Both the position numbers and the translations under genes were made by a program. Shown in pieces: positions 31,928 to 40,551 of a stretch of 64,000 bases of DNA; the first letter of the stretch is position 1, and every line of letters begins with the position of its first letter. The DNA is taken from NCBI RefSeq assembly GCF_027921765.1, contig NZ_BSEJ01000016.1:1-64000 (forward strand), read 5' to 3'. Under the pieces are notes generated by a model. That model was not told the origin of the DNA, made no database searches, and saw only the letters and a program-made list of their open reading frames with translations. Source of the stretch: Microbacterium barkeri. GTDB taxonomy: Bacteria; Actinomycetota; Actinomycetes; Actinomycetales; Microbacteriaceae.

Positions 31928-32646
31928 GCCGTGATCCCGCGCGAGCCGATGTAGCTCGCGAGTGCCGCGAGGAAGTCCTTCTTGCGCGGACGGCTGATCT
32001 GCAGCCGCGCGCCGCCGCGCATCCGGCAGTCGCTGCCCTCGACGCCCGTGACGTGGCGCAGATTGACGAGGTATCCGCTGTTGCACCGGTGGAAGCCCTC
32101 GTCCGTGAGCTCGGCCTCCATGGCCTTGAGCGTCGCGACCACCGTGTGGTCGGTCTCGAGCGTGTGGATCAGCACGTTGTGCTTCGCGCTCTCGAGGTAG
32201 ACGATGTCGGCGACGTCGACGCGGTGGCGCGCCCCGTCGGTGGTCGAGAAGAGGAGGTGACGGCGCTCGCGCCGCCGCAGGCGGACGAGGCACCGCTCCA
32301 TCTCCTGCTCGAAGGCCGCGTAGGACACCGGCTTGAGGAGGTAGCTGAGCGCGTCGACCTCGTATCCGCTGATCGCGTACTGAGGCGAGCTCGTCACGAA
32401 CACGATGATGACCTCGCCGTCCACCTCGCGGATGCGGCGGGCCGCGGTCATGCCGTCCACGCGCTCCATCTGGATGTCGAGGAGGAGGACATCCCAGTCG
32501 GGCCGGTAGTCGTCGAGGATGTCCGCGCCGTCATGGAACGCGCCGATGTGGAACCGCTCGTCGTGCTCGCGCTGGAACCGGTCGAGGTGCGAGAGGAGAC
32601 GGTCGATGCTCCCCGGGTCGTCCTCGACGACGGCGATGCGGATCAT
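31924..32646 (-). CDS. LytTR-family response regulator
   Basis: 240 aa. The receiver domain (residues 1-120) has acidic pocket VVEDD, phospho-Asp57 in VLLLDIQM and the conserved Lys in YLLKPVSY. A LytTR DNA-binding domain (residues ~135-235) follows with DIVYLESAKHNVLIHT and FHRCNSGYLVNLRHV. A GGAGGGAGAG ribosome site precedes the ATG. It is coupled to the kinase by a 4-nt overlap. A pair of LytTR-consensus repeats lies upstream of the first gene of the same operon (39859-39888), suggesting autoregulation of the operon. Confidence 0.94.
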   Translation of the reverse strand: MIRIAVVEDDPGSIDRLLSHLDRFQREHDERFHIGAFHDGADILDDYRPDWDVLLLDIQMERVDGMTAARRIREVDGEVIIVFVTSSPQYAISGYEVDALSYLLKPVSYAAFEQEMERCLVRLRRRERRHLLFSTTDGARHRVDVADIVYLESAKHNVLIHTLETDHTVVATLKAMEAELTDEGFHRCNSGYLVNLRHVTGVEGSDCRMRGGARLQISRPRKKDFLAALASYIGSRGITA

Positions 32647-32664
32647 CCTCTCTCCCTCCTCGGA

Positions 32665-33690
32665 TCAGCTGAAACCGACGACCCGGCGCGCGACGCTGTA
32701 CGCGAGCGAGGTCACACGGCGCCCGGCATGACCGGGCAGGTTGCTGCTCGCGCCCATGAAGCTCCGTCGGAGCCTCGTGTAGACCCACGGGCTCTCCGCC
32801 TTGACCTCGCGCCAGAAGGCGTCGCGCTGAGCGAGGTGCGCACGCGTTCCTCCTCGCGCGAGAGTGGCGGAGGTGACCGCGCAGATCGCCTCGATGTAGT
32901 GCAGCAGCGCGGCGTACAGGGGCGCTGGCACCTCTCCGGTCGCGACCTCGGCGGGAGAGGGGAGCGCGCGCAGGGCGAGGCGGTTCACCCGCAGCTGCTG
33001 GTCGACGCGGCGCAGCATCGTGTCGGCCTCGACCGACTGCCCTTCGCGGCCGATGACGTAGTGGTAGAGCTTCACCGGCAGGTAGTACATGCTCCGCACG
33101 CGCGCGAGGGGCACGACGACGTAGAGGTTGTCGACGTAGAAGGTGTTCTCGGGCAGCCGGAGGCCGGATGCCCGCACCATCTCGGTGCGGTAGATGATCG
33201 CGTGCATCATGAGGTACTGGCGACGGCTGAATCGCTCGGTGTCGCCCCATTCGAAGACCCGTCCCGCGGGGAAGACGCTGTCGAACCGGGAGACGCGGTT
33301 CGACTTGCCGACGCGGTCGTGCACGTAGTCGGTGAACACGGCGTCGACGCCGCCGCACTCCTCGAGGGTCCGCAGGATCTGCAGCACCTGCTCGAGAGCG
33401 GGGATGCTGAGCCAGTCGTCGGCGTCGAGCACCTTGAGGTACGTGCCGCGGGCCTCGGCGAGACCGGTGTTGATCGCCCCGCCGTGCCCCCGGTTCGGCT
33501 GATGGATGGCCCGGAACACGTCGGGGCGCCGACGCGCGTAGTCGTCGGCGATCTCGGCGGTGGCGTCGGTCGATCCGTCGTCGACGACGATCACCTCGAT
33601 GTCGTGCCGCATCCGCAGAAGGGGGACGAGGGCACGGTGAAGGTGGTCGGCCGCGTTGTAGGCGGGGACCACGATCGAGAGGAGGGGCAT
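32665..33690 (-). CDS. Family 2 glycosyltransferase
   Basis: 341 aa. The GT-A fold starts SIVVPAYNAADHLHRAL, with VIVVDDGSTDATAEI (nucleotide-sugar binding), GHGGAINTGLAEARGTYL and the DxD-type VLDADDWLSIPAL. The rest is a C-terminal extension without obvious membrane spans, ending in basic helices (RRSFMG, GRRVTSLAYSVARRVV) that may attach to the membrane. It transfers a sugar from a nucleotide or lipid donor. The adjacent GtrA-like protein (4 nt upstream) suggests a lipid-linked or flippase-dependent surface glycan. Confidence 0.92.
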   Translation of the reverse strand: MPLLSIVVPAYNAADHLHRALVPLLRMRHDIEVIVVDDGSTDATAEIADDYARRRPDVFRAIHQPNRGHGGAINTGLAEARGTYLKVLDADDWLSIPALEQVLQILRTLEECGGVDAVFTDYVHDRVGKSNRVSRFDSVFPAGRVFEWGDTERFSRRQYLMMHAIIYRTEMVRASGLRLPENTFYVDNLYVVVPLARVRSMYYLPVKLYHYVIGREGQSVEADTMLRRVDQQLRVNRLALRALPSPAEVATGEVPAPLYAALLHYIEAICAVTSATLARGGTRAHLAQRDAFWREVKAESPWVYTRLRRSFMGASSNLPGHAGRRVTSLAYSVARRVVGFS

Positions 33691-33694
33691 GGCT

Positions 33695-34321
33695 CTAGTC
33701 TGCCTGTGCGGTGGGCGCGGCCACGGCGGCGGCGTCGGGCGTCTGGCGGAAGATCAGCTTGAAGATCGGGTAGAAGACCCAGAACGAGATCGCCGAGTTG
33801 ATGATCATCGTCGCGACGTCGGCCACGACCTCGCCCGTGCCGCCCCACATCCCGATGAGGAGGTCGTAGATCGGGGCCTTGTAGAACCCCTGCGCGGCAG
33901 CCGCGACGAACGTGATGACGACGTAGGCGAGCGCGTACCATCCAGCCGCGACCCACGGCGAGGTGTTCGACTTGAACGTGATGTTGCGCTGGAGGAAGAA
34001 GTTGATGACCTGCGCGATGAGCAGCGTGATCTGGACGGCTAGGAAGTAGGCGAGACCGCCGCCCCCTTCGGGGAGGGCGCCGGCCGCGTAGTCGAACATG
34101 AAGTACGTCGAGCCGTCGACGTTCGAGCCGACCGGGAGCACCTGGAAGTCGACCCCGACGAGACCCGTGAAGCTGTCGAACGCCCAGCGGAAGATCGGCA
34201 TGAGCGCGAGCTGCAGCACGGTCACGCCGTTCGAGAGCACGAAGAACATGAGGAACTTCGACAGCTCGGGGTGCCGGTCCTGGAAGCCTCGCCACCAGTC
34301 CTTGATCGCGGTGAACATCAT
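33695..34321 (-). CDS. GtrA-like multi-span membrane protein
   Basis: 208 aa beginning MMFTAIKDWW, with the first ATG overlapping the upstream GH3 stop. It has four predicted spans (FLMFFVLSNGVTVLQLALM; YFLAVQITLLIAQVINFFLQ; AAGWYALAYVVITFVAAAAQ; MIINSAISFWVFYPIFKLI). The FFLQRNITFKSN element between spans two and three is typical of GtrA proteins, which are implicated in translocating or supporting lipid-linked sugars. It carries a larger insertion than usual between spans one and two. It is tightly packed with the GT2 gene (4-nt gap). Confidence 0.8.
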   Translation of the reverse strand: MMFTAIKDWWRGFQDRHPELSKFLMFFVLSNGVTVLQLALMPIFRWAFDSFTGLVGVDFQVLPVGSNVDGSTYFMFDYAAGALPEGGGGLAYFLAVQITLLIAQVINFFLQRNITFKSNTSPWVAAGWYALAYVVITFVAAAAQGFYKAPIYDLLIGMWGGTGEVVADVATMIINSAISFWVFYPIFKLIFRQTPDAAAVAAPTAQAD

Positions 34322-36777
34322 GCGCTCCTGTTCGAGGTGGGTGCGTCGGCGGCGGAGAGGAAGGCGTCGCGGGTGCGCCTCTCCTCCCGGCGTCCGCGGA
34401 AGAAGGCGGCGACGACGCGGCCCAGACCGCGGATCGTCTGCCCGTTGACGAGGGTGAGCAGCGCGTCGGTGAGCCGGCTCGTCGCAAGGCCGCCGCTCAT
34501 CTTCGAGATGACGCGGAACGGCCCGTTGAAGAGGAAGAGGATGTTGAGGTCGGGCTCCCCGGACGCCTCGGCCTTGCGCCGACGACCGTCGACGATCCGG
34601 AACACAAGACGCGCGAGGGGGCTGCGGGCGACGCGGAGCCGATCGATCGGATCGTTCACCCCGAGCGGGCCGTCGCCCCATTCCGAGTCCGGGCGCGGGC
34701 GGCCGAGCAGCGCGGTGAAGTCCGCGTCGGAGACGTCGTGCACGCGTCCCGTGGCATAGACGGCGAGTGCTGCCTCCGGCGCCCGCTGCGGCACGGTGCC
34801 CCCGATGGGCACGACGGCCTCGAGCGGCAGATCGCGCACATTCGGGCCCACCTGCACGAGGTAGTCGCCCTCCTCGATCTGCCAGGCGCCCGTGCGGACG
34901 TCGAAGAACCGGAAGGCGCGCGCGCCGAGCGGCACGGTGATCCGCGCGGACTCGCCGGCCGCGAGCCGCACCTTGCGGAAGCCCTTGAGCTCGCGCACCG
35001 CGCGCGGAACGCCGCCCGTGCCGCGGCGGCCGACGTAGACCTGCGCCACGTCGGCGCCTGCGACGCCGCCCGTGTTCGTCACGGTGAACGAGACCGCGTC
35101 GTCGCCCACCTGCAGGTCGGAGTACGCGAACGTCGTGTAGCTCAACCCGAATCCGAAGGGGAATGCGACATCGACGCCCGCGGTCTCGTAGTAGCGGTAG
35201 CCGACGAAGGGGCCCTCGCGGTACTCGGCGGTGCGGTCGACGCTCGGGAAGCGTTCGGCGGTCGGCGTGTCGGCGAGGCGGTGCGGCACGGTCTCGGCGA
35301 GGCGACCGCCGGGGTTGACGGCTCCGGTCAGCACGTCGGCGAGCCCCTCCGCACCGGCCTGTCCGCCGAGGTATGCGTGCACGAGGGCCGCCGCGTCATC
35401 GGCCCACGGTGTCTCGACGACGCCGCCCGCGCTCAGCACGACGACCGTGCGCGGATTCGCGGCCGCGACAGCGCGCAGCACGTCGACCTGCGCGGCGGGC
35501 AGCGCGAGGGAGCCGCGGTCGAGCCCCTCCGACTCGGAGATCTCGGGGAGGCCGAGCGCGAGGACCGCGACCTCGGCCTCGCGCGCCGCGGCGACGGCAC
35601 CTGCGAGGAGAGCGGAGTCAGGGCGGCCGTCCCGGTGGAACCCCGGCGAGAACGAGAGCACCTCGAGGTCGGTGTCGGCGAGCGCATCCCGCAGGTTCGT
35701 CACCCGGGTGGCGTTGACCGCCGACGATCCCGCGCCCTGGTAGCGCGGGGTCTCGGCGAAGTCGCCGATGAGGGCGACGCGCGTGCCGGACGAGAGGGGG
35801 AGGAGCCCGCCCTCGTTGCGCAGGAGGACGGCCGACTCGGCCGCCGCGCGTCGGGCGAGGGCGTGGTGCGCGTCGGCGTCGAAGCGCGATCGGGCGCGCG
35901 TCGTCCGCGTCGTGACGCGCCGCACGAGGTCGAGGATCTCGGCGACCCGCGCATCGAGGTCCGCCTCGGCGAGCTCGCCGCGCTCGACGGCGGCGACGAT
36001 CTGACGGGTCGAGTCGAACCCGGGCGAGGGCATCTCGATCGAGCCGCCCGCGCGCACGGCGGCGACGGCGTCGTTGCCGCCACCCCAGTCGGAGACGACC
36101 GCGCCGTCGAAGCCCCACTCCTCGCGGAGGATCTCGGCGAGAAGATGCGCGTTCTCGTGCGCGTAGGCGCCGTTCACGAGGTTGTACGACGACATGATCG
36201 CCCACGGCGCCGCGTCCTCGACGACGATCTCGAACGCGGTCAGGTAGATCTCGCGCAGGGTCCGCTCGTCGACGACCGAGTCGCTCACCATCCGGCGCAG
36301 CTCCTGGCTGTTGACGGCGAAGTGCTTGGGCGTCGCGGCGACGCCCTGCTCCTGGATGCCGCGCACGTACGCGGCGGCGAGGCGCCCCGCGAGCTCGGGG
36401 TCCTCGGAGAAGTACTCGAAGCTGCGCCCGCCGAGCGGGCTGCGCTTGATGTTGAGACCCGGCCCGAGCAGCACGTGCACGCCCTGGGCGGACGCCTCCG
36501 CACCGAGCGCTCGGCCGATCTCGGCGGCGAGCTCCTCGTCCCAGCTGTTGGCGATCGTGGCCGCGGTCGGGAAGCAGGTCGCCGGCTCGGAGGCGTTGAG
36601 ACCGAGGTGGTCCGCGGAGCCGACCTGCTTGCGCACACCGTGCGGGCCATCCGACATCCAGATCGCGGGGATGCCGAGACGCGCGATCGCGCGCGTCTGC
36701 CAGGTGTTCTGACCGCTCAGCAGGGCGGCCTTCTCGAGGAGGGTGAGCTGGGCGAGGAGCGCCGGTGTGTCGTTCAC
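34318..36777 (-). CDS. GH3 beta-glucosidase-type glycoside hydrolase (normal domain order)
   Basis: 819 aa. The N-terminal TIM barrel has LGIPAIWMSDGPHGVRKQ, GPGLNIKRSPLGGRSFEYFSEDP, KHFAVNSQELRR and the catalytic nucleophile Asp230 in DGAVVSDWGGGNDA. An alpha/beta sandwich (residues ~300-560) and a fibronectin-III-like domain (VSFTVTNTGGVAGADVAQVY) follow. It lacks a signal peptide, so it is probably cytoplasmic. It probably hydrolyses beta-glucosides or related oligosaccharides. It is the second gene of the operon, 60 nt after the permuted GH3, with a strong hairpin in the gap. Confidence 0.94.
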   Translation of the reverse strand: MNDTPALLAQLTLLEKAALLSGQNTWQTRAIARLGIPAIWMSDGPHGVRKQVGSADHLGLNASEPATCFPTAATIANSWDEELAAEIGRALGAEASAQGVHVLLGPGLNIKRSPLGGRSFEYFSEDPELAGRLAAAYVRGIQEQGVAATPKHFAVNSQELRRMVSDSVVDERTLREIYLTAFEIVVEDAAPWAIMSSYNLVNGAYAHENAHLLAEILREEWGFDGAVVSDWGGGNDAVAAVRAGGSIEMPSPGFDSTRQIVAAVERGELAEADLDARVAEILDLVRRVTTRTTRARSRFDADAHHALARRAAAESAVLLRNEGGLLPLSSGTRVALIGDFAETPRYQGAGSSAVNATRVTNLRDALADTDLEVLSFSPGFHRDGRPDSALLAGAVAAAREAEVAVLALGLPEISESEGLDRGSLALPAAQVDVLRAVAAANPRTVVVLSAGGVVETPWADDAAALVHAYLGGQAGAEGLADVLTGAVNPGGRLAETVPHRLADTPTAERFPSVDRTAEYREGPFVGYRYYETAGVDVAFPFGFGLSYTTFAYSDLQVGDDAVSFTVTNTGGVAGADVAQVYVGRRGTGGVPRAVRELKGFRKVRLAAGESARITVPLGARAFRFFDVRTGAWQIEEGDYLVQVGPNVRDLPLEAVVPIGGTVPQRAPEAALAVYATGRVHDVSDADFTALLGRPRPDSEWGDGPLGVNDPIDRLRVARSPLARLVFRIVDGRRRKAEASGEPDLNILFLFNGPFRVISKMSGGLATSRLTDALLTLVNGQTIRGLGRVVAAFFRGRREERRTRDAFLSAADAPTSNRSA

Positions 36778-36795
36778 GATGAGGTCTTCCTGTGC

Positions 36796-36823
36796 GGGGC
36801 CGGGAGGTCGCCCTCCCGGCCCC
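36796..36823 (-). other. Strong hairpin between the two GH3 genes
   Basis: GGGGCCGGGAGG pairs perfectly with CCTCCCGGCCCC (12-bp stem, 4-nt loop) in the 60-nt gap. It lacks a T-tract. It may act as a partial terminator that lowers expression of the downstream genes relative to the membrane-anchored GH3. Confidence 0.65.
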
Positions 36824-36837
36824 GGTTCATGGCTGGG

Positions 36838-39744
36838 TCAGTACGTCGCCGCGTCGGCCGGGGCGACGGTCGGGCGAGCGCGGTGACGGCGCACGCGCAT
36901 GACCATCCAGACCACGCCGGCCACGACGAGCAGCGCGAGCAGGATCGTCCCGACGATGACGCCGATCTCCCAGCCCGCCAGCTGGTACGTGAGCGTCGCA
37001 CCCGAGGCCATGCCGTTCACCGCGTTGGAGTTCGCCACGGTGTAGAGCACGTTGTGGATGGCGTACCGCAGGTTGTCCTGCGCGGCCGCGCTCGTCGAGT
37101 CCGCGATCGTCTTCGAGCCCTCGAACGTCAGCATGTGATCCGTTCCCCTGGCGTTCCACGCCTGGTCGGGGTACATGAAGTCGTACAGGTTGAAGTCGGT
37201 GATCGCGAAGCCGCGGAAGCCCCACTCCTCGCGCAGGACGTCGTGCATGAGCGCGGACGAGCCGCCGGCCCACGTCGCGCCGATGCGGTTGAAGGAGCTC
37301 ATGATCGCGGTCGAGCCGATCTCGCTCGTCTGCAGCTCGCCATCCGCGTCGTAGTACTCGACCTCGCCGCGCGCGTCCTTCACGACCATCTCGAACGGCT
37401 TGAGGTACAGCTCGCGGATGGTCTGCTCGGTCGCCCAGGTCGAGAGCCCGCCGCCGTTCACGCGGTTGGTCTCCTGGTCGTTCATGGCGAAGTGCTTCGT
37501 GAACGAGTACACGCCCTTCGTGAGCGCGCCGTCGACGACCTGGGTCGCGAGGGCGCCCGAGAGCACCGGGTCCTCCGAGTAGTACTCGAAGTTGCGGCCC
37601 GCGAACGGCGAGCGGTGCAGGTTCACCGCGGGGGCGTACCAGCCGTTCGCACCCATGTGCAGCGCCTCGTTGCCCACGGCCACGCCCATGGCGTTCGCGA
37701 GGTCGCGGCTCCACGTCTGGCCGATGAGGTACTCCGAGGGGAACGCGGTCCCGGTCCAGAGGTCGGGGTTGATGAACGACGAGAAGCCCGCGGGGCCGTC
37801 GAGGTCGTTCGTGCGGATCTTGCCGATCTCCGGCAGCCCTGCCGTGTTGTACGCGCCCGACGTGAGGAGCGTGAGCACCTCGTCGGGGTCGAGCTGGTCG
37901 AGGAGCTCCTCCCACGCGGGGTCGTCGTACGGCAGGCCGCGCAGATCGACGAGGGACAGGTCGTTGTCGGCGTTCCACGTCGGAGCCTCGGCGCCCTCGG
38001 CGTCGGACGCGGCGGCTGCGGCGTCGAACGGCTCGTACGCGGCGATCGTCGCCTCGCTCGCCTCGAGGTCGGCGCCCTCGGGAGCGGTCGGGAACGTGCC
38101 GGCGAAGTCCGCGCGCGAGAACGCCGTGCGGGTGCCGTCCTCGAACGCGGCCGTCACGTCGTCGAAGCGGTTGGTCGCGGGGACCTCGTCGCTCGCGCGT
38201 CCGTCCGTGTAGACGACGGTCTCGTCGACCGTGTAGACGAGCGGCTCGATGCCGTCCTTGAGGCTGTGCGAGTCTGTCTGCAGCTTCAGCTCGTAGTCGC
38301 CCTGCTCGAGCACGTAGGCCGCGGCATCGGCCGCGTCGTACGAGGCCATGTCCTCGACGGCGAGCGTCAGCGTGACGGTCTCCGTCGCGCCGGGCTCGAG
38401 GAGCTCCGTCTTCGCGAAGTCGCCGAGCACCACGTGTGCCTTCTCGATGCCGCCCGGGGTGTACGGAGCGGTGTAGTAGAGCTGGACGACGTCCTTGCCG
38501 GCGACGTCGCCCGTGTTCGTCACGTCGACGTCGATCGAGATCTCGCCGTCGACCTCGCCCAGGCGCGCGTCCGCGACGCTCCAGCCGAAGGTCGTGTAGC
38601 TCAGCCCGTAGCCGAACGGGTAGACGACGGCCTCGTCGTAGTCGATGAAGCCCTCGACCGCGGCGGTCTCGTAGTAGCGGTACCCGCTGTAGATGCCCTC
38701 CTCGTAGTCCACGAAGTACGCGTCCTCGAGGTTCGAGTAGGCGAAGTCGCCGAAGTTGACGAACGTCGGGTCGGCCGTGAAGTCGGCCGAGAAGACGTCG
38801 ACGGTGTGACCCGACGGGTTGACGGCGCCGCTCAGGATGCTGCCGAGGGCGTTGAAGCCCGAGACACCCGGCGAGCCGGCGAACACGATGCCGTCGACTG
38901 CGGGGTCGTCCTCGAGGATGCCGAGCTCCATCGACGTCGACGCGTTGACGACGACCACGACGGTCTCGAAGTTCTCCTCGGCGAGGGCGACGAGGTCCTT
39001 CTCGTCCTGGTTGAGCTCGAGCTGGTGCTGCCCCGGCTCGGCGGTCTCGTCCCAGGGGGTCATGTCGGTGGCGAGGTCTCCGCCCTCGCCGCCGGCGCGT
39101 CCGATGACGACGATGGCCGCGTCGCCGTACTCCGCGAAGCTGTCGAGCGCGTCCTGCGAGTACTCCTCGATCGGCATCTCGCCGATGTTGTAGTTCGACT
39201 CCTCGGGCTTGTCCATGACGATGTTCGTCCGGCCGCCCTCCGCTGCGGGGTTCGCCTCGGCGAAGGCCGCGAGCTCGTCGAAGACCGTGTCGTTGACCGT
39301 GAAGCCGGCGTTCTCGATGCCCTGGCGGATGTTCACGGCCGTGCGCGTGTCGGCGGTTCCCGATCCGGAGCCGCCGTACACGGGGTCGGCGGCGCCACGA
39401 CCGAGGAGCGTCACGGCGCTCGTCTCGAGCGGCAGCGCGCCGTTGTTCTTGAGGAGCGTCATGCCCTCGTCGGCGATGTCCTCGACGAGCTCGGCCGACG
39501 CCGCCTTGGCGTCGTCCTGCGTCGCGTGATCGCTCTCGTAGTAGGTCGTGTCGAGCTCAGCGCCCTCGGCGGTGTTGCTGACGACGTACGTGCCGGTGCC
39601 CATGAACGATTCGATCGCCCCGCGGAACATCCCGATCGCGATGTTCGCGCCGACGGCCAGGACGGCCACGAACGCGACGATCGGGATCCAGATCGCGAGG
39701 AACCTCCTGTTCGACATCGGCGCCTTGGCCTTCGTTGAACCCAC
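36838..39744 (-). CDS. Circularly permuted, doubly membrane-anchored GH3 glycoside hydrolase
   Basis: 968 aa from GTG 39744, preceded by AGGAGAG. Domain order is reversed relative to ordinary GH3. After an N-terminal span (AIWIPIVAFVAVLAVGANIA, residues ~17-36) comes the alpha/beta-sandwich (LLKNNGALPLETSAVTLLGR, VFAGSPGVSGFNAL, YPFGYGLSYTTFGWS) and fibronectin-like domain. Only then comes the TIM barrel (APAVNLHRSPFAGRNFEYYS, TKHFAMNDQETNRVNGGG, nucleophile Asp850 in FAITDFNLYD). A second span (VIVGTILLALLVVAGVVWMV) and basic tail close the protein. The catalytic core should face outwards, held at both ends. Reversed-order GH3 enzymes are known; the double anchor is less usual. Confidence 0.9.
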   Translation of the reverse strand: MGSTKAKAPMSNRRFLAIWIPIVAFVAVLAVGANIAIGMFRGAIESFMGTGTYVVSNTAEGAELDTTYYESDHATQDDAKAASAELVEDIADEGMTLLKNNGALPLETSAVTLLGRGAADPVYGGSGSGTADTRTAVNIRQGIENAGFTVNDTVFDELAAFAEANPAAEGGRTNIVMDKPEESNYNIGEMPIEEYSQDALDSFAEYGDAAIVVIGRAGGEGGDLATDMTPWDETAEPGQHQLELNQDEKDLVALAEENFETVVVVVNASTSMELGILEDDPAVDGIVFAGSPGVSGFNALGSILSGAVNPSGHTVDVFSADFTADPTFVNFGDFAYSNLEDAYFVDYEEGIYSGYRYYETAAVEGFIDYDEAVVYPFGYGLSYTTFGWSVADARLGEVDGEISIDVDVTNTGDVAGKDVVQLYYTAPYTPGGIEKAHVVLGDFAKTELLEPGATETVTLTLAVEDMASYDAADAAAYVLEQGDYELKLQTDSHSLKDGIEPLVYTVDETVVYTDGRASDEVPATNRFDDVTAAFEDGTRTAFSRADFAGTFPTAPEGADLEASEATIAAYEPFDAAAAASDAEGAEAPTWNADNDLSLVDLRGLPYDDPAWEELLDQLDPDEVLTLLTSGAYNTAGLPEIGKIRTNDLDGPAGFSSFINPDLWTGTAFPSEYLIGQTWSRDLANAMGVAVGNEALHMGANGWYAPAVNLHRSPFAGRNFEYYSEDPVLSGALATQVVDGALTKGVYSFTKHFAMNDQETNRVNGGGLSTWATEQTIRELYLKPFEMVVKDARGEVEYYDADGELQTSEIGSTAIMSSFNRIGATWAGGSSALMHDVLREEWGFRGFAITDFNLYDFMYPDQAWNARGTDHMLTFEGSKTIADSTSAAAQDNLRYAIHNVLYTVANSNAVNGMASGATLTYQLAGWEIGVIVGTILLALLVVAGVVWMVMRVRRHRARPTVAPADAATY

Positions 39745-39942
39745 GTGTTCTCTCCTCTTGATGCGGGCCTCCCTCGGCGGAGGCCGGCGTCCCGCCTCGG
39801 TGCGCAGACGCCGCCACCCATTCCACCGATGTTCATGCACCTGCATGGGCGCTGCCGCACAATCTGTCGTTTCCGGCGGATGAACTGTCGGTCGCCCGCG
39901 GTCCGTCACACGGCCGACACAAGCGTGGAGCATGCTGGCGTC
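39745..39942. promoter_or_regulatory. Divergent intergenic region with LytTR-consensus direct repeat (39859-39888)
   Basis: On the minus strand ACAGTTCAT (39888-39880) and ACAGATTGT (39867-39859) lie 21 bp apart, start to start. The first fits the LytTR half-site consensus [TA][AC][CA]GTTN[AG][TG] fully and the second at 8 of 9 positions. The spacing (12 bp between 9-bp halves) is also the canonical one. The pair lies 115-144 bp upstream of the permuted-GH3 start, whose operon encodes a LytTR regulator. Confidence 0.65.
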
Positions 39943-40548
39943 ATGGAGTTCCCACCCCTCGCCACCTCGTACACGATCTCCCTTCCCGCCTGGATCGCGG
40001 AGGAGCTCGCCGACGTTCCCGATGTCATCCCGACCCTCGAGGAGCGCATGGCCCTCGTCAACCGGCTCGCCGACCGCAACTGGCGCGAGGGCAACGGCGG
40101 CCCGTTCGCGGCCCTCGTCGCCGAGGCCGACACGGGCCGGATCGTGTCGGTCGGCGTGAACGTCGTGCTGTCCACGGGCATCACGTCGGGGCACGCCGAG
40201 GTGACGGCGCTCGGGATGGCTCAGGCGCGGGTCGGCTCGTGGGACCTCGGCGCATCGGACCAGCCTCGGCACGAGCTCGTCGTGAACTGGCGCCCGTGCG
40301 TGCAGTGCTACGGCGCAGCGATGTGGTCGGGCATCACGACCCTCGCGATCGCCGGGTCGGGGCCCGAGTGCGAGGAGATCACGACGTTCGACGAGGGCCC
40401 GATGGTCGCCGACTGGGCGGAGGCCTTCGAGGCCCGCGGCATCGCCGTGATCGACGGCGTCGCGAAGGACGACGCGGTCGCGGTCTTCCGCGCGTACCGT
40501 GCAGCGGTCGACGCCGGCGCGATCACGGTCTACAACGCGCGCGGCTGA
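39943..40548 (+). CDS. Nucleoside/cytidine-type deaminase
   Basis: 201 aa. Zinc-deaminase motifs are TSGHAEVTALGMAQ (His-Ala-Glu) and WRPCVQCYGAAMWSG (Pro-Cys-x-x-Cys), with an upstream GGPFAALVAEADTGRIVSVG strand typical of guanine/nucleoside deaminases of the CDA superfamily. The substrate cannot be told from sequence alone. I chose the ATG at 39943; the longer frame lacks coding character. It converges with the MFS gene at 3 nt distance. Confidence 0.88.
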   Translation: MEFPPLATSYTISLPAWIAEELADVPDVIPTLEERMALVNRLADRNWREGNGGPFAALVAEADTGRIVSVGVNVVLSTGITSGHAEVTALGMAQARVGSWDLGASDQPRHELVVNWRPCVQCYGAAMWSGITTLAIAGSGPECEEITTFDEGPMVADWAEAFEARGIAVIDGVAKDDAVAVFRAYRAAVDAGAITVYNARG

Positions 40549-40551
40549 GGG

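Noticed and set aside
34738..39738. 1666-aa open frame on the + strand
   Set aside because: It lies antisense to both GH3 genes, whose motifs and domain order are clear. The composition is His/Arg/Val/Glu-rich and typical of codon-shadow frames.
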